NCBI RefSeq assembly: GCF_000247695.1
Contig: NW_004624854.1
Location: 5,843,234 to 5,907,233, forward strand
Source of the DNA: Heterocephalus glaber
Taxonomy: Eukaryota; Chordata; Mammalia; Rodentia; Bathyergidae
Reading direction: 5' to 3'
Length of the DNA stretch: 64,000 nt
A program made the translations under genes and the position numbers. How positions within the stretch are numbered: position 1 is the first letter of the stretch; each line of letters begins with the position of its first letter. Shown one piece after another: positions 12,225-24,395 of the stretch. The notes below the pieces were generated by a model, which ran no database searches, was not told the origin of the DNA, and saw only the letters and a program-made list of their open reading frames with translations.

Positions 12225-13012
12225 TTAAAATTATTTTTATCAGTACGTATTTGCCATACATAATGATCTCATTCATCATAGGGACTTTGTACCTTTACAT
12301 AATATATCTTATTTCTTCATTTTTCCTATTCCCCTTCCTTCCCACCAACCCTTCTTCTCCTTCCCATTAACAAAAGCTTCATTTCCATTTTTTTCCTTCC
12401 ATTCTCTTTTTAAAATCCCTTTTCCCTTCCTTCCTTTTTCCCTTCACATTTGAGCATCTTCTTCCTACTTCCCAATATTTATCCTCCATTTTGCTCCTGA
12501 TTTACCCTTTGAGTTTATCACACAGGAGAAAGAATGCAATATTTAAACTTGTGTGTCTAGTTTATTTCATATAAAATTATGGTCTCTGGGTGTATCTATT
12601 TACCTAAAAATGACTCAAGTTTATCCTTCTTTATGGCAGAGTAGTACTCCACTGTATATAAATACATTTTCTTTATCCATTCATCTGATGATGGGCATAT
12701 GGGCTGTTTCCAAGTTTTAGCTATTGTAAGTTGTGTTTCTATAAACATGGGTATGTGTATATCACTGTGGTAATGATGCTTTTAACTTATTAGGAATAGT
12801 TGAGTCAAATGGAATCTCTAGTTTTAGGAGTTGTTTTTTTGTTTGAGGAAAATTCAGACTGATTTCCATAGTGGCTGTACCAATTTACACTCCCTCCAAT
12901 AATGGAGATGGATTTTTTTCCCCACAGCCTTGCTAGCAGCTGTTATTGGTTAATTTCTTGATGATAGCCATTCTTTCTGGAATAAGATGGAATCTCCTCA
13001 GTGCTGTCACTT
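12225..13012 (-). mobile_element. 5'-truncated LINE-1, antisense (ORF2 end and 3' UTR)
   Basis: On the + strand the 3' UTR comes first (pyrimidine-rich, about 12280-12500). The antisense of the ORF2 C-terminal region follows: 'gcagagtagtactccactg', 'tttatccattcatctgatg', 'atgggcatatgggctg', then 'tttccatagtggctgtacc' and 'caatttacactccctcc'. That order is diagnostic of an antisense L1 3' end. The frame is broken by many stops. Confidence 0.85.
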
Positions 13013-13187
13013 TTTAAGATAAAAGCAACTTTCAACTTACTACAATCTAGCTTTATATTCCTTGGCCAAATATACCTTTACTCTGTGATATTTGTGGGAA
13101 CAGGTGTATCACCGAGTAGTAATTCAGACATTCTGATGTTGCATTATTATGTTCTGTTGTAATTCTCTCTAGGTTCATCCACAGTGT

Positions 13188-13380
13188 AACCAATGGTTGT
13201 TGAAATGTGGTTGCTGCCTCAATAGCATCAGTGTCACCCAGGGATTTTTAAAAATCCAAATGCTCAGACTGTTTGTCAAACCTACTGAGTCAGAAGATCT
13301 GGAACTGGGGTCCAGCAATCTCTGTTTTAAGAAACACTCCAGGTATTAATGATGCATGCTAAATTTTGAAAGCCTCAATG
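13188..13380 (+). mobile_element. MER5-like hAT transposon relic
   Basis: Non-autonomous hAT-Charlie pattern: 'accaatggttgttgaaatg' at the left, 'cagtgtcacccagggat', 'cctactgagtcagaagatc' and 'aactggggtccagcaatc' inside, 'aggtattaatgatgc' at the right. This matches the order of MER5A-type elements found across placental mammals. Confidence 0.6.
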
Positions 13381-15057
13381 TATGGCACCCTATGACCAAT
13401 CATACTCTCAGTAAGTGGCACTTACAGTAGCACCATGGGTGTCTAAATTAAACTGATTTTTAGACATTTCATTTTGCTATATGTAGTCCATTTCCCTAGG
13501 GCTCATAGGGCCAGTACATACCTTGAAATTACAGGTTTCTTCAAAAAAAAATGGTCAGTCTCATTAAAAGAACCCTGAAAGATGCAGATCCTGGGATAGA
13601 CAATAGGAACTTAAGACTTCTTATTTTTCAGGTGAGTGGGGAGCATTTTCTTCTCCCTGGACATGGAAATTATCTGGGCCTTGGGAAGAGGCCATTCCAG
13701 CCTAGGACAGAGTGGCCAAATGAAGAAGAGTGCCCCTTCCCTAGAGGCTGGCATGTGGTGGAGAAACATTACCAGTGAAGGGTCTGCTGGAGTTTTGGAT
13801 TTCGTGAGAGGCTGTGTGACCCTCCCCCTGAGGATCTCAGGAGGCTTCTGCCTACAGAGGTGGTGGCATGGAGGTCTGATGAGGAAGGAACCTGTCTGAC
13901 AGTTCTTGGGACAATTTTAGAAAAACCTCGAGAAAATACTACAGAAGCCAAAGGCAGGTTGGGAGCTGCAGGCAATTATAATGTTGGAATTACAAATAAA
14001 TGTTATACCCAAGCCTGGTGAACTCTAGATAGACCTTTTACATCTGCTGGAGTGCTTTGTTACCATAACTCCTTCAGCTCTACTTTGGTGACCCTACAAT
14101 TATGACTCTGGATTGCCCAGTTTTCCTGTATTGCACAACACAACTACATTTTTCCTCTTGGACTTGGAATACCCTGTACAAAAAAATCAATGAAATTTGA
14201 AAGGCAGGAAATAAAAATTTCATGGTTAATTCAAGAATACTATATAACAGCACACTTTATAAATACAAATTCTTCCTTCATTTCTCCCACAAAATTACAA
14301 ACTAGTACTAAGAAGTAATCAGAAGGTAAAGAAAGTAAAAATCTCAAATAAAAATTTCAAAAGGCAGAGCTAGATTTTACCTTTCTCCTGTAAAAATTTT
14401 TAAAAATTAAGACAAATTTCAGCTATAGTTCTAGCTGACCTAGTAGGCCCTTGTTGTTTTTGGATATTAAAATTTTATGTTTAAAAATTTTTCGAAGAAA
14501 ATTATTTTCTTTTATGTCTTGAAATGATACCTTCACAAAATTTTATTAAAAATCCTAGAGTGCTCAAACAACAAACTTCAGGTAGGTCACAGAGCCTTTA
14601 ATCCACCTCCCTCACTTGCTTTCCATTCTAACTTCTTAATCTTGCCTTCTTTTCCTGATCCCAATACATCACTCTCATACGTTCCTATGGATTTCACAAA
14701 CGGGATGCCAAGATTATGATCTTAGGTGAAGCTCTCATTCATTCTCCCTGAATCCAGTCATTTCAATCACTTCAGCATTACTTCAGGAATATCCACCTCT
14801 TACCCGAGGTGTTTGCCATTTTGGTGCCAGAAATAATTCCCAGTCAAATCAGAGAGTAACTTGTGGTCTTCCCACACATTTTTTGTAGTAAACAGCATAT
14901 TATAGTAAGTTAGTGTTCTTTCTAAAACTCTAAGTGATTATGTCAACTTATATGTCTTTCTGAATTGTTGTTTGGACAAGGTCTCTCAATTTCTGCATAG
15001 AACAGAAATTGTGTCACCAAACGGTTTAGTAGGAAATGTACTAACTTCAGTAAACAA
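13381..15057. other. Intergenic DNA, nothing recognised
   Basis: Two overlapping open frames (13551-13778 and 13636-13899, +) encode no domain that I recognise and lack an mRNA-like context. The rest is AT-rich. Confidence 0.4.
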
Positions 15058-15170
15058 AGCTGGCTTTGTTAATGTGGGCACGTTACTTAGCTTGTCTAGG
15101 CCCCAGTTTCTTCATCCATAAAGTTAAGGCGTTGGAGTGTGATCTTTAATAATATTTAAAACCTTGGTAG
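15058..15170 (+). mobile_element. MIR relic
   Basis: 'gggcacgttacttagcttg', 'ggccccagtttcttcatcc' and 'ataaagttaaggcg' match the conserved core of MIR in sense order. Confidence 0.55.
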
Positions 15171-15611
15171 TTCAGACATAAATATTTCTGATACTGTAAA
15201 ATTCTATTCATTGATCTCTTCTTTTGCATCACCTCACATTGTTTGGTTGAGTTTCTTTGCATAGAATAGTAATGCTACTGGATGACCATGTTTCCAAAAC
15301 TGTGTCCTGGCATTGATTTCTTGAAGCACCCACACCCAACTGTGGATGACTCCACTCTTTCAGCAATGCACTTCTGGAACAAGCAGTACTCAGCTGCTGA
15401 AGGATGAGGCTGGACATCATCCTGAAATCAAATAGACTCATTGAAATAGCCTACTCTTATTGGCAAACCAGCCTGCTGCCATGTTTTAAAAGCTAAAATA
15501 AACATCCTTTTCACTTTCTTCTACAATTTGAAATGCTGAGACCCAGTACATATGGATAAATAAGAAGACAAAAAGAAATATGGAATGAACACTTTAATGA
15601 AAACTTGTTTT

Positions 15612-15842
15612 AAATAGCTGCCAATTTTAGGCCAAATGTTCTGTCAGGTACTTAGAACATCTTTTTTATTCATTATCTTGACAACTCGGTGAAGTTAGTG
15701 TTATTCTTCCCATTTCACAGATGAAGACATAGTCTCCGATACATTTGGTGACTCGCCAAAGGTCACACACCTAGCAACTATCAGAATCAATTACAACCCC
15801 AGGTGGTCTGAATGCTCTTTCCACTACATTACCCTGCCTCTC
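15612..15842 (-). mobile_element. MIR SINE, antisense, well preserved
   Basis: 'cccatttcacagatgaag', 'ccaaaggtcacacacctag', 'caaccccaggtggtctgaat' and 'ccactacattaccctgcctc' follow the antisense MIR order over about 230 bp. It is one of the clearest ancient SINEs in the window. Confidence 0.85.
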
Positions 15843-17014
15843 ACATAGAAAGAGAGTAATAAACATTTAACTAATAACATAGAAACATAATAGCATAGAT
15901 ATTTGAGTAAGATGAATATTATTCCATATAAATATGGCTCTTCTTTTCAGTACACCTAGAGGTAGCTCACACAGTTGCCAAAGATTACTTGGCAGTCTCT
16001 AGTTTCAACTCTTCTCGCGGCAGCTTATGTTTCTTGTTGGCAGAAGAGGACGATCTAGGAATAGAATCTCCTCAGTTGGGTGAATTTAAGCTGTTCTCCA
16101 GTGATGGTTACCATTTAACATTATGACAACAAGAAGCACACTGTTGCTAGATTAATTGTTAATTTTACATCCTAAGGTGAAAACATGTCTTCTTGAACTA
16201 TTACTACTTTTTGTTCTTTTAGATTTTTGAGACAAAGAATTTAGCCACACAAAACCATTTAGTTGAAACTACTTAATTTCCTGGATATTTAGGATAATGA
16301 TTGCTCTAAGATATCTCAGTTGGACTGTGATGAGAATTTACACAGACGATAATTAATCTGAACTGAAGAGATAAAGGCCTCCTGGTTGCCAAAATAAGAA
16401 TCCTCTAGGAATCAAGCTAATAGATAATAAGAAGAGAAGACAGAAAGTTTAAAAACTGTCAATGGTCAATAGTTAGACAACAATTAATCATATGGATATC
16501 AGTGGAAGTAGGATAGGGCAAACAGAGTGGGAGGGATGATGAGGAATAGGATTAGAATAGGATTAGGATGTGTACTTCGACATAATGCCACAGATGGCTG
16601 GGAATGCAGGAAGGACATTTTTCTAGGGTAGAAATCACAGAAGCTCAGTAAAACTGATATATACACATATATATTCAAAATACATTAGACTATATACACT
16701 GACCATCTCCAGTGACACAATTTTCAGATATCCATAGTGTCAAAGCCATTTTGATTCCTTAGAACACATAATAGATAGGCATATGAGCCAAGTTAGGTGT
16801 AAACACAGAAATATGGCTAAATTCTATTATGGTATATCTATAACTTTAATGATGATATCTTATATGCCTCACATATAAGAAACATACATTTGCTTTTTTT
16901 TTTACGTTTGGTCTTTAACCATATTTTTAAAAGTTTATAAGCCAGGTTCTAATCTTGCCACACAACATGCATGATTTCTTTTGTTCCTACCTATGCTTCT
17001 TACTTTAGTGCCCT
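15843..17014. other. Intergenic DNA, nothing recognised
   Basis: No gene or nameable repeat is seen. Confidence 0.4.
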
Positions 17015-17165
17015 GTCATTCATTCCAGTCCTTATTCACTTGTTTATGAAGCACTTATTTCTAGCACTCCCCATGTGCTAGGAAATCTGCTGTGTACTAG
17101 AGGAATAGAAATGAATAAGAGAAGATCTCTATCCTCAAGGAATTCTGCTTAGTAGGACAAACACA
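17015..17165 (-). mobile_element. L2 3'-end relic, antisense
   Basis: 'cattcattccagtcc', 'tgtttatgaagcactta', 'ccccatgtgctagg', then 'tctatcctcaaggaattc' follow the antisense order of an L2 LINE 3' end. Confidence 0.5.
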
Positions 17166-19034
17166 CTTACGAGCTCAACTTCCAAGACAGTGTGATCAGT
17201 GCTAGTCTGTGGCATGTTTGCTGTCTGCCAGGAGTTTAGAGACATAGCTAGGAATCCCTAACAGCGCAGCTGAGATTGGAACCAATCAATCTGCAGTGGA
17301 ATCAACTCATTTTGCTGCTAGAGGGAAAAAAAATATAACAATGCAGGTAAAGAAGCAAATAAATTGGATTATTTCAGATCTAGAGATTTGAAAGGTTGTA
17401 GGGTAGGGAAAAATAAGAATAGCAAGAAAGAGCTCAGTCTAAGCTTCCTCAGGTGAGAAATTAAATTAAATTAGGTCTGGAGAGTTTATAATTTAGAAGA
17501 AAAGAAGAGCAATCAAATAAACTAGGGGTCTCAATAAGATGTGAAGAATAGGAATCGAGGGTGATAATGAATTAGGCATTTTGGTTCAGTAAATCAATTA
17601 CCCAATAATTTAGGGTATCTTTACAACTTATTACTCAAATTGGGTGAAGAACAGCGAAGAGACTGTTAATAATTACTTGAGGCAGTAAGGGTAAGCTGAG
17701 ATGATGCTAGGGTGTGTAGCTCCCTTGTCAAAATCCCATATGCTAAACACTTAGCTGAGCACTGGGGATTAAGGTAGAAAACCAGGCAGAAATGGCACAT
17801 GCCATTATGGTCATATACCTAAGACACACACTGAGCAAGAAATTGTCACTCCCATAAGTGTAACTAAAAAGAGAGGTGAAGGAGCCACAAATGTTTATGA
17901 TGGAGGAAACCAATGCCAGTAAAGGGCTCCTTTAGGGCCCTTTATCAATGAGACTATAAAAAATAAGTAGGAAATTGAAGGAGAAAAAGAAAGGTATGAG
18001 TGTCAATTAGAGATTAGAACATTTACAAAAGCCTTGGGATGGGACAGAACATTATTTTATTGCTAAATTTACTAAAAGATTTTTTCAAATCTTTACTTTT
18101 ACCCCATGGTTCTTTTCTTCCCTTATAGTCAGTAATCCCTCCTTCATCCACTTGAATATTTTAAATGTATTTTGTTAATATCTATTTCACATGATTCTAC
18201 TCTTTCAAAGCTTTGACTTTTACTTCTTTCATTTGCTGGCTCTAACACAAAGTTGTGTGCTTTATGGCATGCTTTTCCATTCTGATCATGATCTGGTCAA
18301 GAGAAGAGAGTTCTCGGTGAGGACAGTCTACGGGGTACTTTTCTGCTGTCTCAGCTTTACTGAATGAACTAGATCCCTTTGTAGGTTGATTTCTCAGCTT
18401 CAACTCTTCTCCACACAGTTAATGCAATTTCAGACTCCCAATTTGTGCATGACATAGGCCTAGGGTTTCGATTTCTTGTAAATGACATTTTCTCATTCAT
18501 GATCCTGGAATACTAATAAACCTGTTAATGTTTACCTAGGCTGATGGGCAGAATTCCCTTTGTCTCCATTTCAAATTCAGAATAACCCTTTATGACTTCC
18601 AGATTTATCTAAGTAGCTCAGTTCAAGCTTTCTTCCCAGGCACTGATATTTGGATTCTCCTTTCGGGGAGGTTACTAGAATCTATCTCAGGTTTTAAGGT
18701 TGATATCTGGTTGCAACAATGCTGGGAGCTGTTCAGGGATAGGATTCTGACTATGAGGTCACTCTATAGTTCTGAGACTTGTGGGACTATCTATCATGAT
18801 TTCAGGTTCAGTTAGACACTTAAAGAAGTTTTAGTCATATGTTATTCTGATTTTAGAGCATGTTTCCCATCAGGTCATGTTACAACACGATTAGTTTGAG
18901 AAAGTGTTTTAAAAACATACTCACTCATAGAAAGCATTTATAGAGCACCTATGATTTCTAAGTATTTATAAAACTACAAAGTCTAAAGAGGAAAAAGGGC
19001 ATGAGATAAGGTTGAAGAGTAAGATAGAGTTCTA
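17166..19034. other. Intergenic DNA, nothing recognised
   Basis: AT-rich sequence with no open frame of note. Confidence 0.4.
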
Positions 19035-19384
19035 TAGACTATGTTAAGTGTCTCAGCCACTTTCCCTGTCATAAAGATACAAAATCTGACACTCACAATT
19101 TAAAGAAGGAAAGGTTTATTTTGGCTCACAGTTTAGTCCACAGTTAGCCAACTCGAAGGCAGAAATGGCCTGCAGAGGGGCATGGTGGAGAAAAGTGGCT
19201 CACATCATGGTGGCCAGGAAGCTGAGAGAGAAAGAAGAGCCATGGAGGAAGCTCACTTTTTACAAGCAGACCCTAGTTCCTCACAGCAAGTCAGTTATAT
19301 CACATGATTCAATCACATTCCAAAAGCTCCTCCTATGCGCTCAGGAGGCTTTGGGGGGACATTCTCAATCTAAACCATATTAAG
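19035..19384 (-). mobile_element. ERVL-MaLR-like solo LTR, antisense
   Basis: On the + strand: 'ggtttattttggctcacag' near 19110, 'cacatcatggtggccagg' near 19200, 'gattcaatcacattcc' near 19305, and the reversed LTR head 'ttggggggacattctcaatc' at 19350-19370. The 72-codon open frame inside it is not a gene. Confidence 0.7.
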
Positions 19385-19818
19385 AATTTAGATTTTTCTT
19401 CAGAGCAAATGGGCAGCTATTGAACAATTTTAAGTTAAAAGTTTTAATTTTTTAAAAATATGGAATAGAGACAACATTGGATCCAAAATAGGATAGATGT
19501 GGTGAGAAGTGTGCAGTTATTTATGTTGGTGGCCTGAATCAAAGTAATGACAATGAGAATAGGTAAAAGTGAATGAACATAAGAGAGATTCAGGCAATTA
19601 ATTTGATAATACTTGCTTATGGATTGAACTGGGGACCTTCGTGTTGCCAATTATGCTTCCTTTCTGCAGTAACTTCAGTCTGTTTGGGTATCCTTCCCAT
19701 CAGCAAATAAGTATTCTGAAATACATTCCTTCTTAAGGAGGAAAAGGCATCCTTGATAATAATTTTCCCTCCAGCTGTTGTTCCACTGCTAGTTTTTTGA
19801 CAGGGGAGATAACATTCT

Positions 19819-19904
19819 TTTTTGTGGGGGGTACGGGGGATCAAACTCGGGACCTTGCGCTTGTGAGGCAGGCAGCGGAACCACTGAGCTAAATCCCCGG
19901 CCCT
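19819..19904 (-). mobile_element. ID-like SINE (subfamily A) with 15-bp perfect TSD
   Basis: Reads on the - strand from 'gggccggggatttagctcag' to 'gatcccccgtacc'. The flanking duplication 'gggagataacattct' is perfect (19804-19818 and 19905-19919), so the insertion is young in repeat terms. Confidence 0.94.
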
Positions 19905-19919
19905 GGGAGATAACATTCT

Positions 19920-21499
19920 AATAAGAGGGAAAGAGGAAGGATGCATGAAGATACAGATAGGATTGTAAAGTTGATATTTAAAGAGTATGATATCTCTCTG
20001 AGAGTATGTTATTCTCTGTAAGTAGATGAAGTAGATGGAGTAGATGAAATCATCTGCTGCAAGAAGGGGGTAGATAGGTGTAAGGACAGAGGCTTGAGGA
20101 AATAGAATTTCAGACTACATGAATTGTGGAGATACAATGGGCTTGCCAGGCATTGCTGACAGCTCAGAAATCTGCCAGTTCATATGATTTTTTTTTTTTA
20201 GTAGTAGGCTTTATCAATAGGTTCTACAAAAGGATACCAAGACAAGATAAATTGTAATGTTGACAGGAACGTGGGTGAGATGATGAATTATAAAAAACTA
20301 TGGATTATGGAGCAGAAAACTATGGATATAGATATATCTATATCTATGGATATAGACGATGGAGCAGAAAACTAAGTACATGATGGAGATGGAACAAGAG
20401 GAAGACAGAGTGGGCAATGGGCTGAGTGTGGCCACGGAAGTATGAAGTCATATGAGTAGCCAAAATGACCTGTCCACAAATCAAGAATGTGAGCTTTGTA
20501 GAAATTCCAGAATTGTAAAACACAACACTTCAGCTCACTTTCCCATGTCCAGAAATAGTCGTAGGGTCTCATCTATTTACGATAAGTCTGGGGAATCTGA
20601 ACAAGTACATGGAGCAGTAAATGTCTCTCCACAGGCATCTGAGAGGAATGAAGGAGGAAGTGGCTAAAAACAAAGTGATCATGGACCATCTCCCTTGATG
20701 GATACCAGAACTGCTGTAGGATGGAAAAAACTGAACAAGCTTCCCTGAAGGGGAGAGCAGCTGTAAGTTTCTGTAGATGGCAACAACGGGGTGAAGGTGA
20801 GTCTAAAGAGCAGGATTTTGGCCTCGGTTGAGAAGCAATTGCCCAGGAAAATGTATTTGGCAACAATAAAGAAATGCATCAGTTGGGGCAATAGGATCCT
20901 AAACATTCCACCAGAGCTTATTGGAACAGGACTGTTGCCCAATAAGGCAGTATGGAGAAATAAGAATGATCATACAGTTGGTCCACAATAACAGAATGTT
21001 ATTGAGAGGATGGGAAAAACTAAATTTGTCAATATTAGTCAATCAAAAATCAATATTACAAAATTTAAAAAATCAATATTAATTGATTTTGTCCTGGAAT
21101 TTCTTTCTCCCCTTTTGGGTTTGCTTCCATTCTCATAGCTAGGCTTTACTCCCTGCTTATAGGTAAGAACTGTGGCAATGTGTAAAACAAAAGGTCCCAT
21201 ATGTGGCTTGTAACTTCTAGCTCATGAATACCCTGGCCATGAAAGAATGGAATGAGGTGGTAGGCAGAATAACGGGCTCCCAAAGATGTTCATGTCCTAA
21301 GCCCCAGAACCTGAGAATGTTTTGGGTTATATGACAAAAGGGTAATAAAGTAGCAGAATTTGTTGCTTATCAGTTGACCTTACAAATAAAGAGATTATTC
21401 TGGATTATGTGGTTGGGACCAAAGTAATAACAAGAATTCCTTGAATGTGGAAGTTAGTGTTAGGGTCATATAGCATGTAACGACTTGAATGGCTATTGC
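19920..21499. other. Intergenic DNA, nothing recognised
   Basis: Includes a short AT palindrome ('gatatagatatatctatatc' near 20325-20344). Several overlapping 60-100-codon frames occur at 20372-20991 on both strands, but none has a domain. I cannot name a repeat. Confidence 0.35.
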
Positions 21500-21670
21500 T
21501 AGTTTCAAAGGTGGAATGGAAATGAGAGGTAAAGGGGTTGAAGGGAGGGAAGGGAATGGGAAAAAATAAGAACCAAGATATATCATGTACAAGTACAAAC
21601 TCCCTATGATGAATGTCATCATTATGTATACCTAAAATGTACTAATAAACTTAACTAAATAAAAAAAGGT
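21500..21670 (+). mobile_element. LINE-1 3' UTR fragment
   Basis: G-rich 3' UTR ('gaagggagggaagggaatg'), then 'acctaaaatgtactaataaa' and a short A-rich tail. It resembles the end at 39540-39660 and the fragment at 34256-34365. Confidence 0.75.
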
Positions 21671-21877
21671 GGAATGGAGCAATGAATCAGGAAATGATGA
21701 AACATATCCCCACCAACACCTTGATTTTAACCCAGTAAGACCAATTCCAGACATCTGAACTAAGAACTACAAGATAAATTTGTGCTGTTTTAACCCTGTT
21801 TGTGGTAATATAATATCAATAGGAAACTAATACAAAAGGCAAAGAAAAAAATTTTGAGAACTGGAGATCTAAGATAA

Positions 21878-22258
21878 CTGCTATAATTTGAATGCTTATG
21901 TACCCTTCGCATTCACCATGAAACAATCTCTACTGCAATGAGATCAAGTGATAGGGTCCTTAAGGGGAGATTAGACCACAGAGCCCCACCTTCATGGGTG
22001 GGACTAGTGGTTTTATGAAAGGGCTTCAGGGAGTATCTGAATAGGTAGGGAGTTACCTATCTGCCTTTGGCCAGGTGAGGGTGCCACCAGAAGAAGACAC
22101 CATTAATGGAACTGGCTCTAACCAGATGTGGAACCTGCTGACACCTTGATCATAGTCTTCTAAGTCTCCAAAACTATGAAAAGATAAACTTCTCCTGTTT
22201 ATAAATTACTCAATCGGTAGTATTTTGTTATAGCAGCACAGATGGACTAAGATAGGAA
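21878..22258 (+). mobile_element. ERVL-MaLR-like solo LTR
   Basis: Head 'ctgctataatttgaatgc', middle 'gtgggactagtggttttatg', 'gccaccagaagaagac' and 'gtctccaaaactatg', tail 'ataaattactcaatcgg' and 'tagcagcacagatggacta'. Clear sense-orientation LTR of the MST/MLT kind. Confidence 0.8.
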
Positions 22259-22539
22259 TTATCTTAGAAGAGGAAAGGCAAACAATATCAGAGCAAAAGC
22301 ATTACATCTTGAACAACAGTAGCAAGAAAAGCCCAACATCCTGCTTTCCAGAGGAACATACAGGTGAGTAGCAAACTCCCTGAGATAGGGCTGGTGATCA
22401 GAATGTACTTTATATGTGGGAAAAGTGCAGGGAGACACCAAGATCCCTAAGGAGAATGGCTGTGTGCTACATTAGTTAGAAGGCTCCAGAGTTAGCTTCA
22501 TGCAGAGTTCATATTATTTTGTCCAATAGTACTTTGTCT

Positions 22540-23125
22540 CCCTGATTCTAGTGCAATCCAACACAATATTCTTTTTGTTTACTGTGGTAACTTTGCAGTG
22601 TGCCAACCTAGCCAGACTGCGCTAAATTTCTTGGATTTTCTTTTCTTCCATGTTTCTGGTTAAAGTGGGCTGCAGTGAGATCCTGTGAGAGCTGTGGAGG
22701 GCAGGAGCAAAGCAACAGCCATGTTGCAGGTCAACAGTGTTGACCATGTGGTCACTTGTTGTCACTGACTTTCACTGGTATGAGGCAGCTGCCATTACTG
22801 AAATGGTCTCACTTGCCACTACATCACCCCACTTTGACTCCTGAGCCAGGTATGGGAGCTAAGTTCCATGAATGAAGACCTGATTTCTTCAATAGGCCAC
22901 CCATACCAAAGTCACCCCCAAGGTCATGGACAACAAGAAGTGATGTAGGTTTTAGTCTGTCCTGTGGGGATCATCTCATCCTGGTGGGTTCCAGCTTATT
23001 CTTGTTCTCCCTTGCTGACCTTCACGGCTGCCTGCCTTGGGACTTCAAACTCCAAGACCAGATCTGAAGGCAACAGCCTTACAGTGATTACTTAACCAGT
23101 TCCCCCAACTATGTGAGGTCAAATC
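22540..23125. repeat. Unclassified GC-richer block, possibly an LTR
   Basis: About 580 bp with a clearly higher GC content than its surroundings and no open frame. Length and composition suit a solo LTR or other old insertion, but I cannot match a family or find defined ends. Confidence 0.25.
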
Positions 23126-23188
23126 CTTTTGCATATCCTACATAAAAATATAGTACAATAAGATAATGTATGTATATACTCTGCTTCT

Positions 23189-23277
23189 TTTTTTTTTTTT
23201 TTTGGTACTGGGGATCGAACTTGGGTCCTTGCGCTTGTGCAGCAGGCGGCAAAACCACTGAGCTAAATCCCCGGCCC
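23189..23277 (-). mobile_element. ID-like SINE (subfamily B) with 16-bp perfect TSD
   Basis: T run, then 'ggtactggggatcgaac' through 'ctaaatccccggccc' on the + strand. The duplication 'tatatactctgcttct' is perfect on both sides (23173-23188 and 23278-23293). Confidence 0.94.
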
Positions 23278-23324
23278 TATATACTCTGCTTCTACAACTG
23301 AATTCTAATCAACTTCCCATCATA

Positions 23325-23700
23325 TTAGTTTCTGATTATGGTGCATTTGGGCTGCTATAACAAAGTACCATAGGTTGGTGGCTTATAAACAAAGAAATTT
23401 ATGTCTTACAGTTATGGAGATTGGAAGTGAAAGACATGGTGCCAGCCTGGTTGGGTTCTGGTGAAGGTCCTCTTCTGGGTTGTAGGTTGCCATCCTCTCG
23501 TTGTATTTTCACATGACAGAAAAGAGACAAGGAAGCTCTTGGGGCCTTTTATCTAAGGGGATTCGTCCCACTCATGAGGTCATCTTCAGGCCCAATCACC
23601 TTCCAAAGGTCCCACCTCTAAATATCATCACACTGGGGATTAGGGTTTCAGCATAGGGATTTTGAGGGGGACATAAACATCCAGTCAATTACACTGATAT
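23325..23700 (-). mobile_element. ERVL-MaLR-like solo LTR, antisense
   Basis: On the + strand: 'gggctgctataacaaagtac', 'tttatgtcttacagttatgg', 'tcttcaggcccaatcacc', 'ccaaaggtcccacctctaa', 'cacactggggattagg', 'tttgagggggacataaac'. This is the mirror order of a MaLR-type LTR. Confidence 0.7.
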
Positions 23701-24227
23701 TACCAAGAGTTCTTTTCATTCTGTGGGATTGGTAGCAATTATATTTAGTTCCTCTCATGGATTATTAGCCTGGTCATTACTCTTTCAATTTATCCCTCAC
23801 TTTCTTTGAACATTCTTTTCCTTGAACCAGCAGAATCTGAAGGACTCATTTTCAGATAAAGTAATTTTGCTTCCTACTTGAAGCTATCTATAAAATGTCT
23901 TTCCTCACCTCTCCCTTAACATCCTCCCAAAAGCCTTGAAAAGATCATTCAAAACACATAACTCAGATATGATGCTAATAAGGAGCCAGCAATCCATGAA
24001 TAAATTATAAATAGTGACAGAAGGCAAGGCAAGTTTGTGATTCAGCTCAATAGACTGCTGGCAGCGAAACATCCTGTAATAAATCCTTTGATTGCTGAAC
24101 AACATGGTTCAAAATTATATTTAAAATATATACAGAGAAACAGAAGAACAAACTCTCACAGACTTAGAACTCTGCCTCCTCCCTTGCCCTTTTAAACAAA
24201 ACTGAAGCTTCGCAGAAAGACTGAAGG

Positions 24228-24395
24228 ATTTGGCTGTCAGATAGGTTTGGGTTTAAATTATGGTCCTGGCATTCCACAGTCCTGTGACTTTGAGCCAATG
24301 ATCTAACTTTTCAGAAGCTCAGTTTTCTTATCTACAAGAGGACAGTAATAATTTCAGCCTTATAGGGTTGCAGAAAATATTAGAAGTAACACTTC
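24228..24395 (+). mobile_element. MIR relic
   Basis: Sense MIR order: 'ggtttgggtttaaattatgg', 'cctgtgactttgagccaatg', 'agctcagttttcttatctac', 'gacagtaataatttcagcc', 'tatagggttgcag'. Confidence 0.7.
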
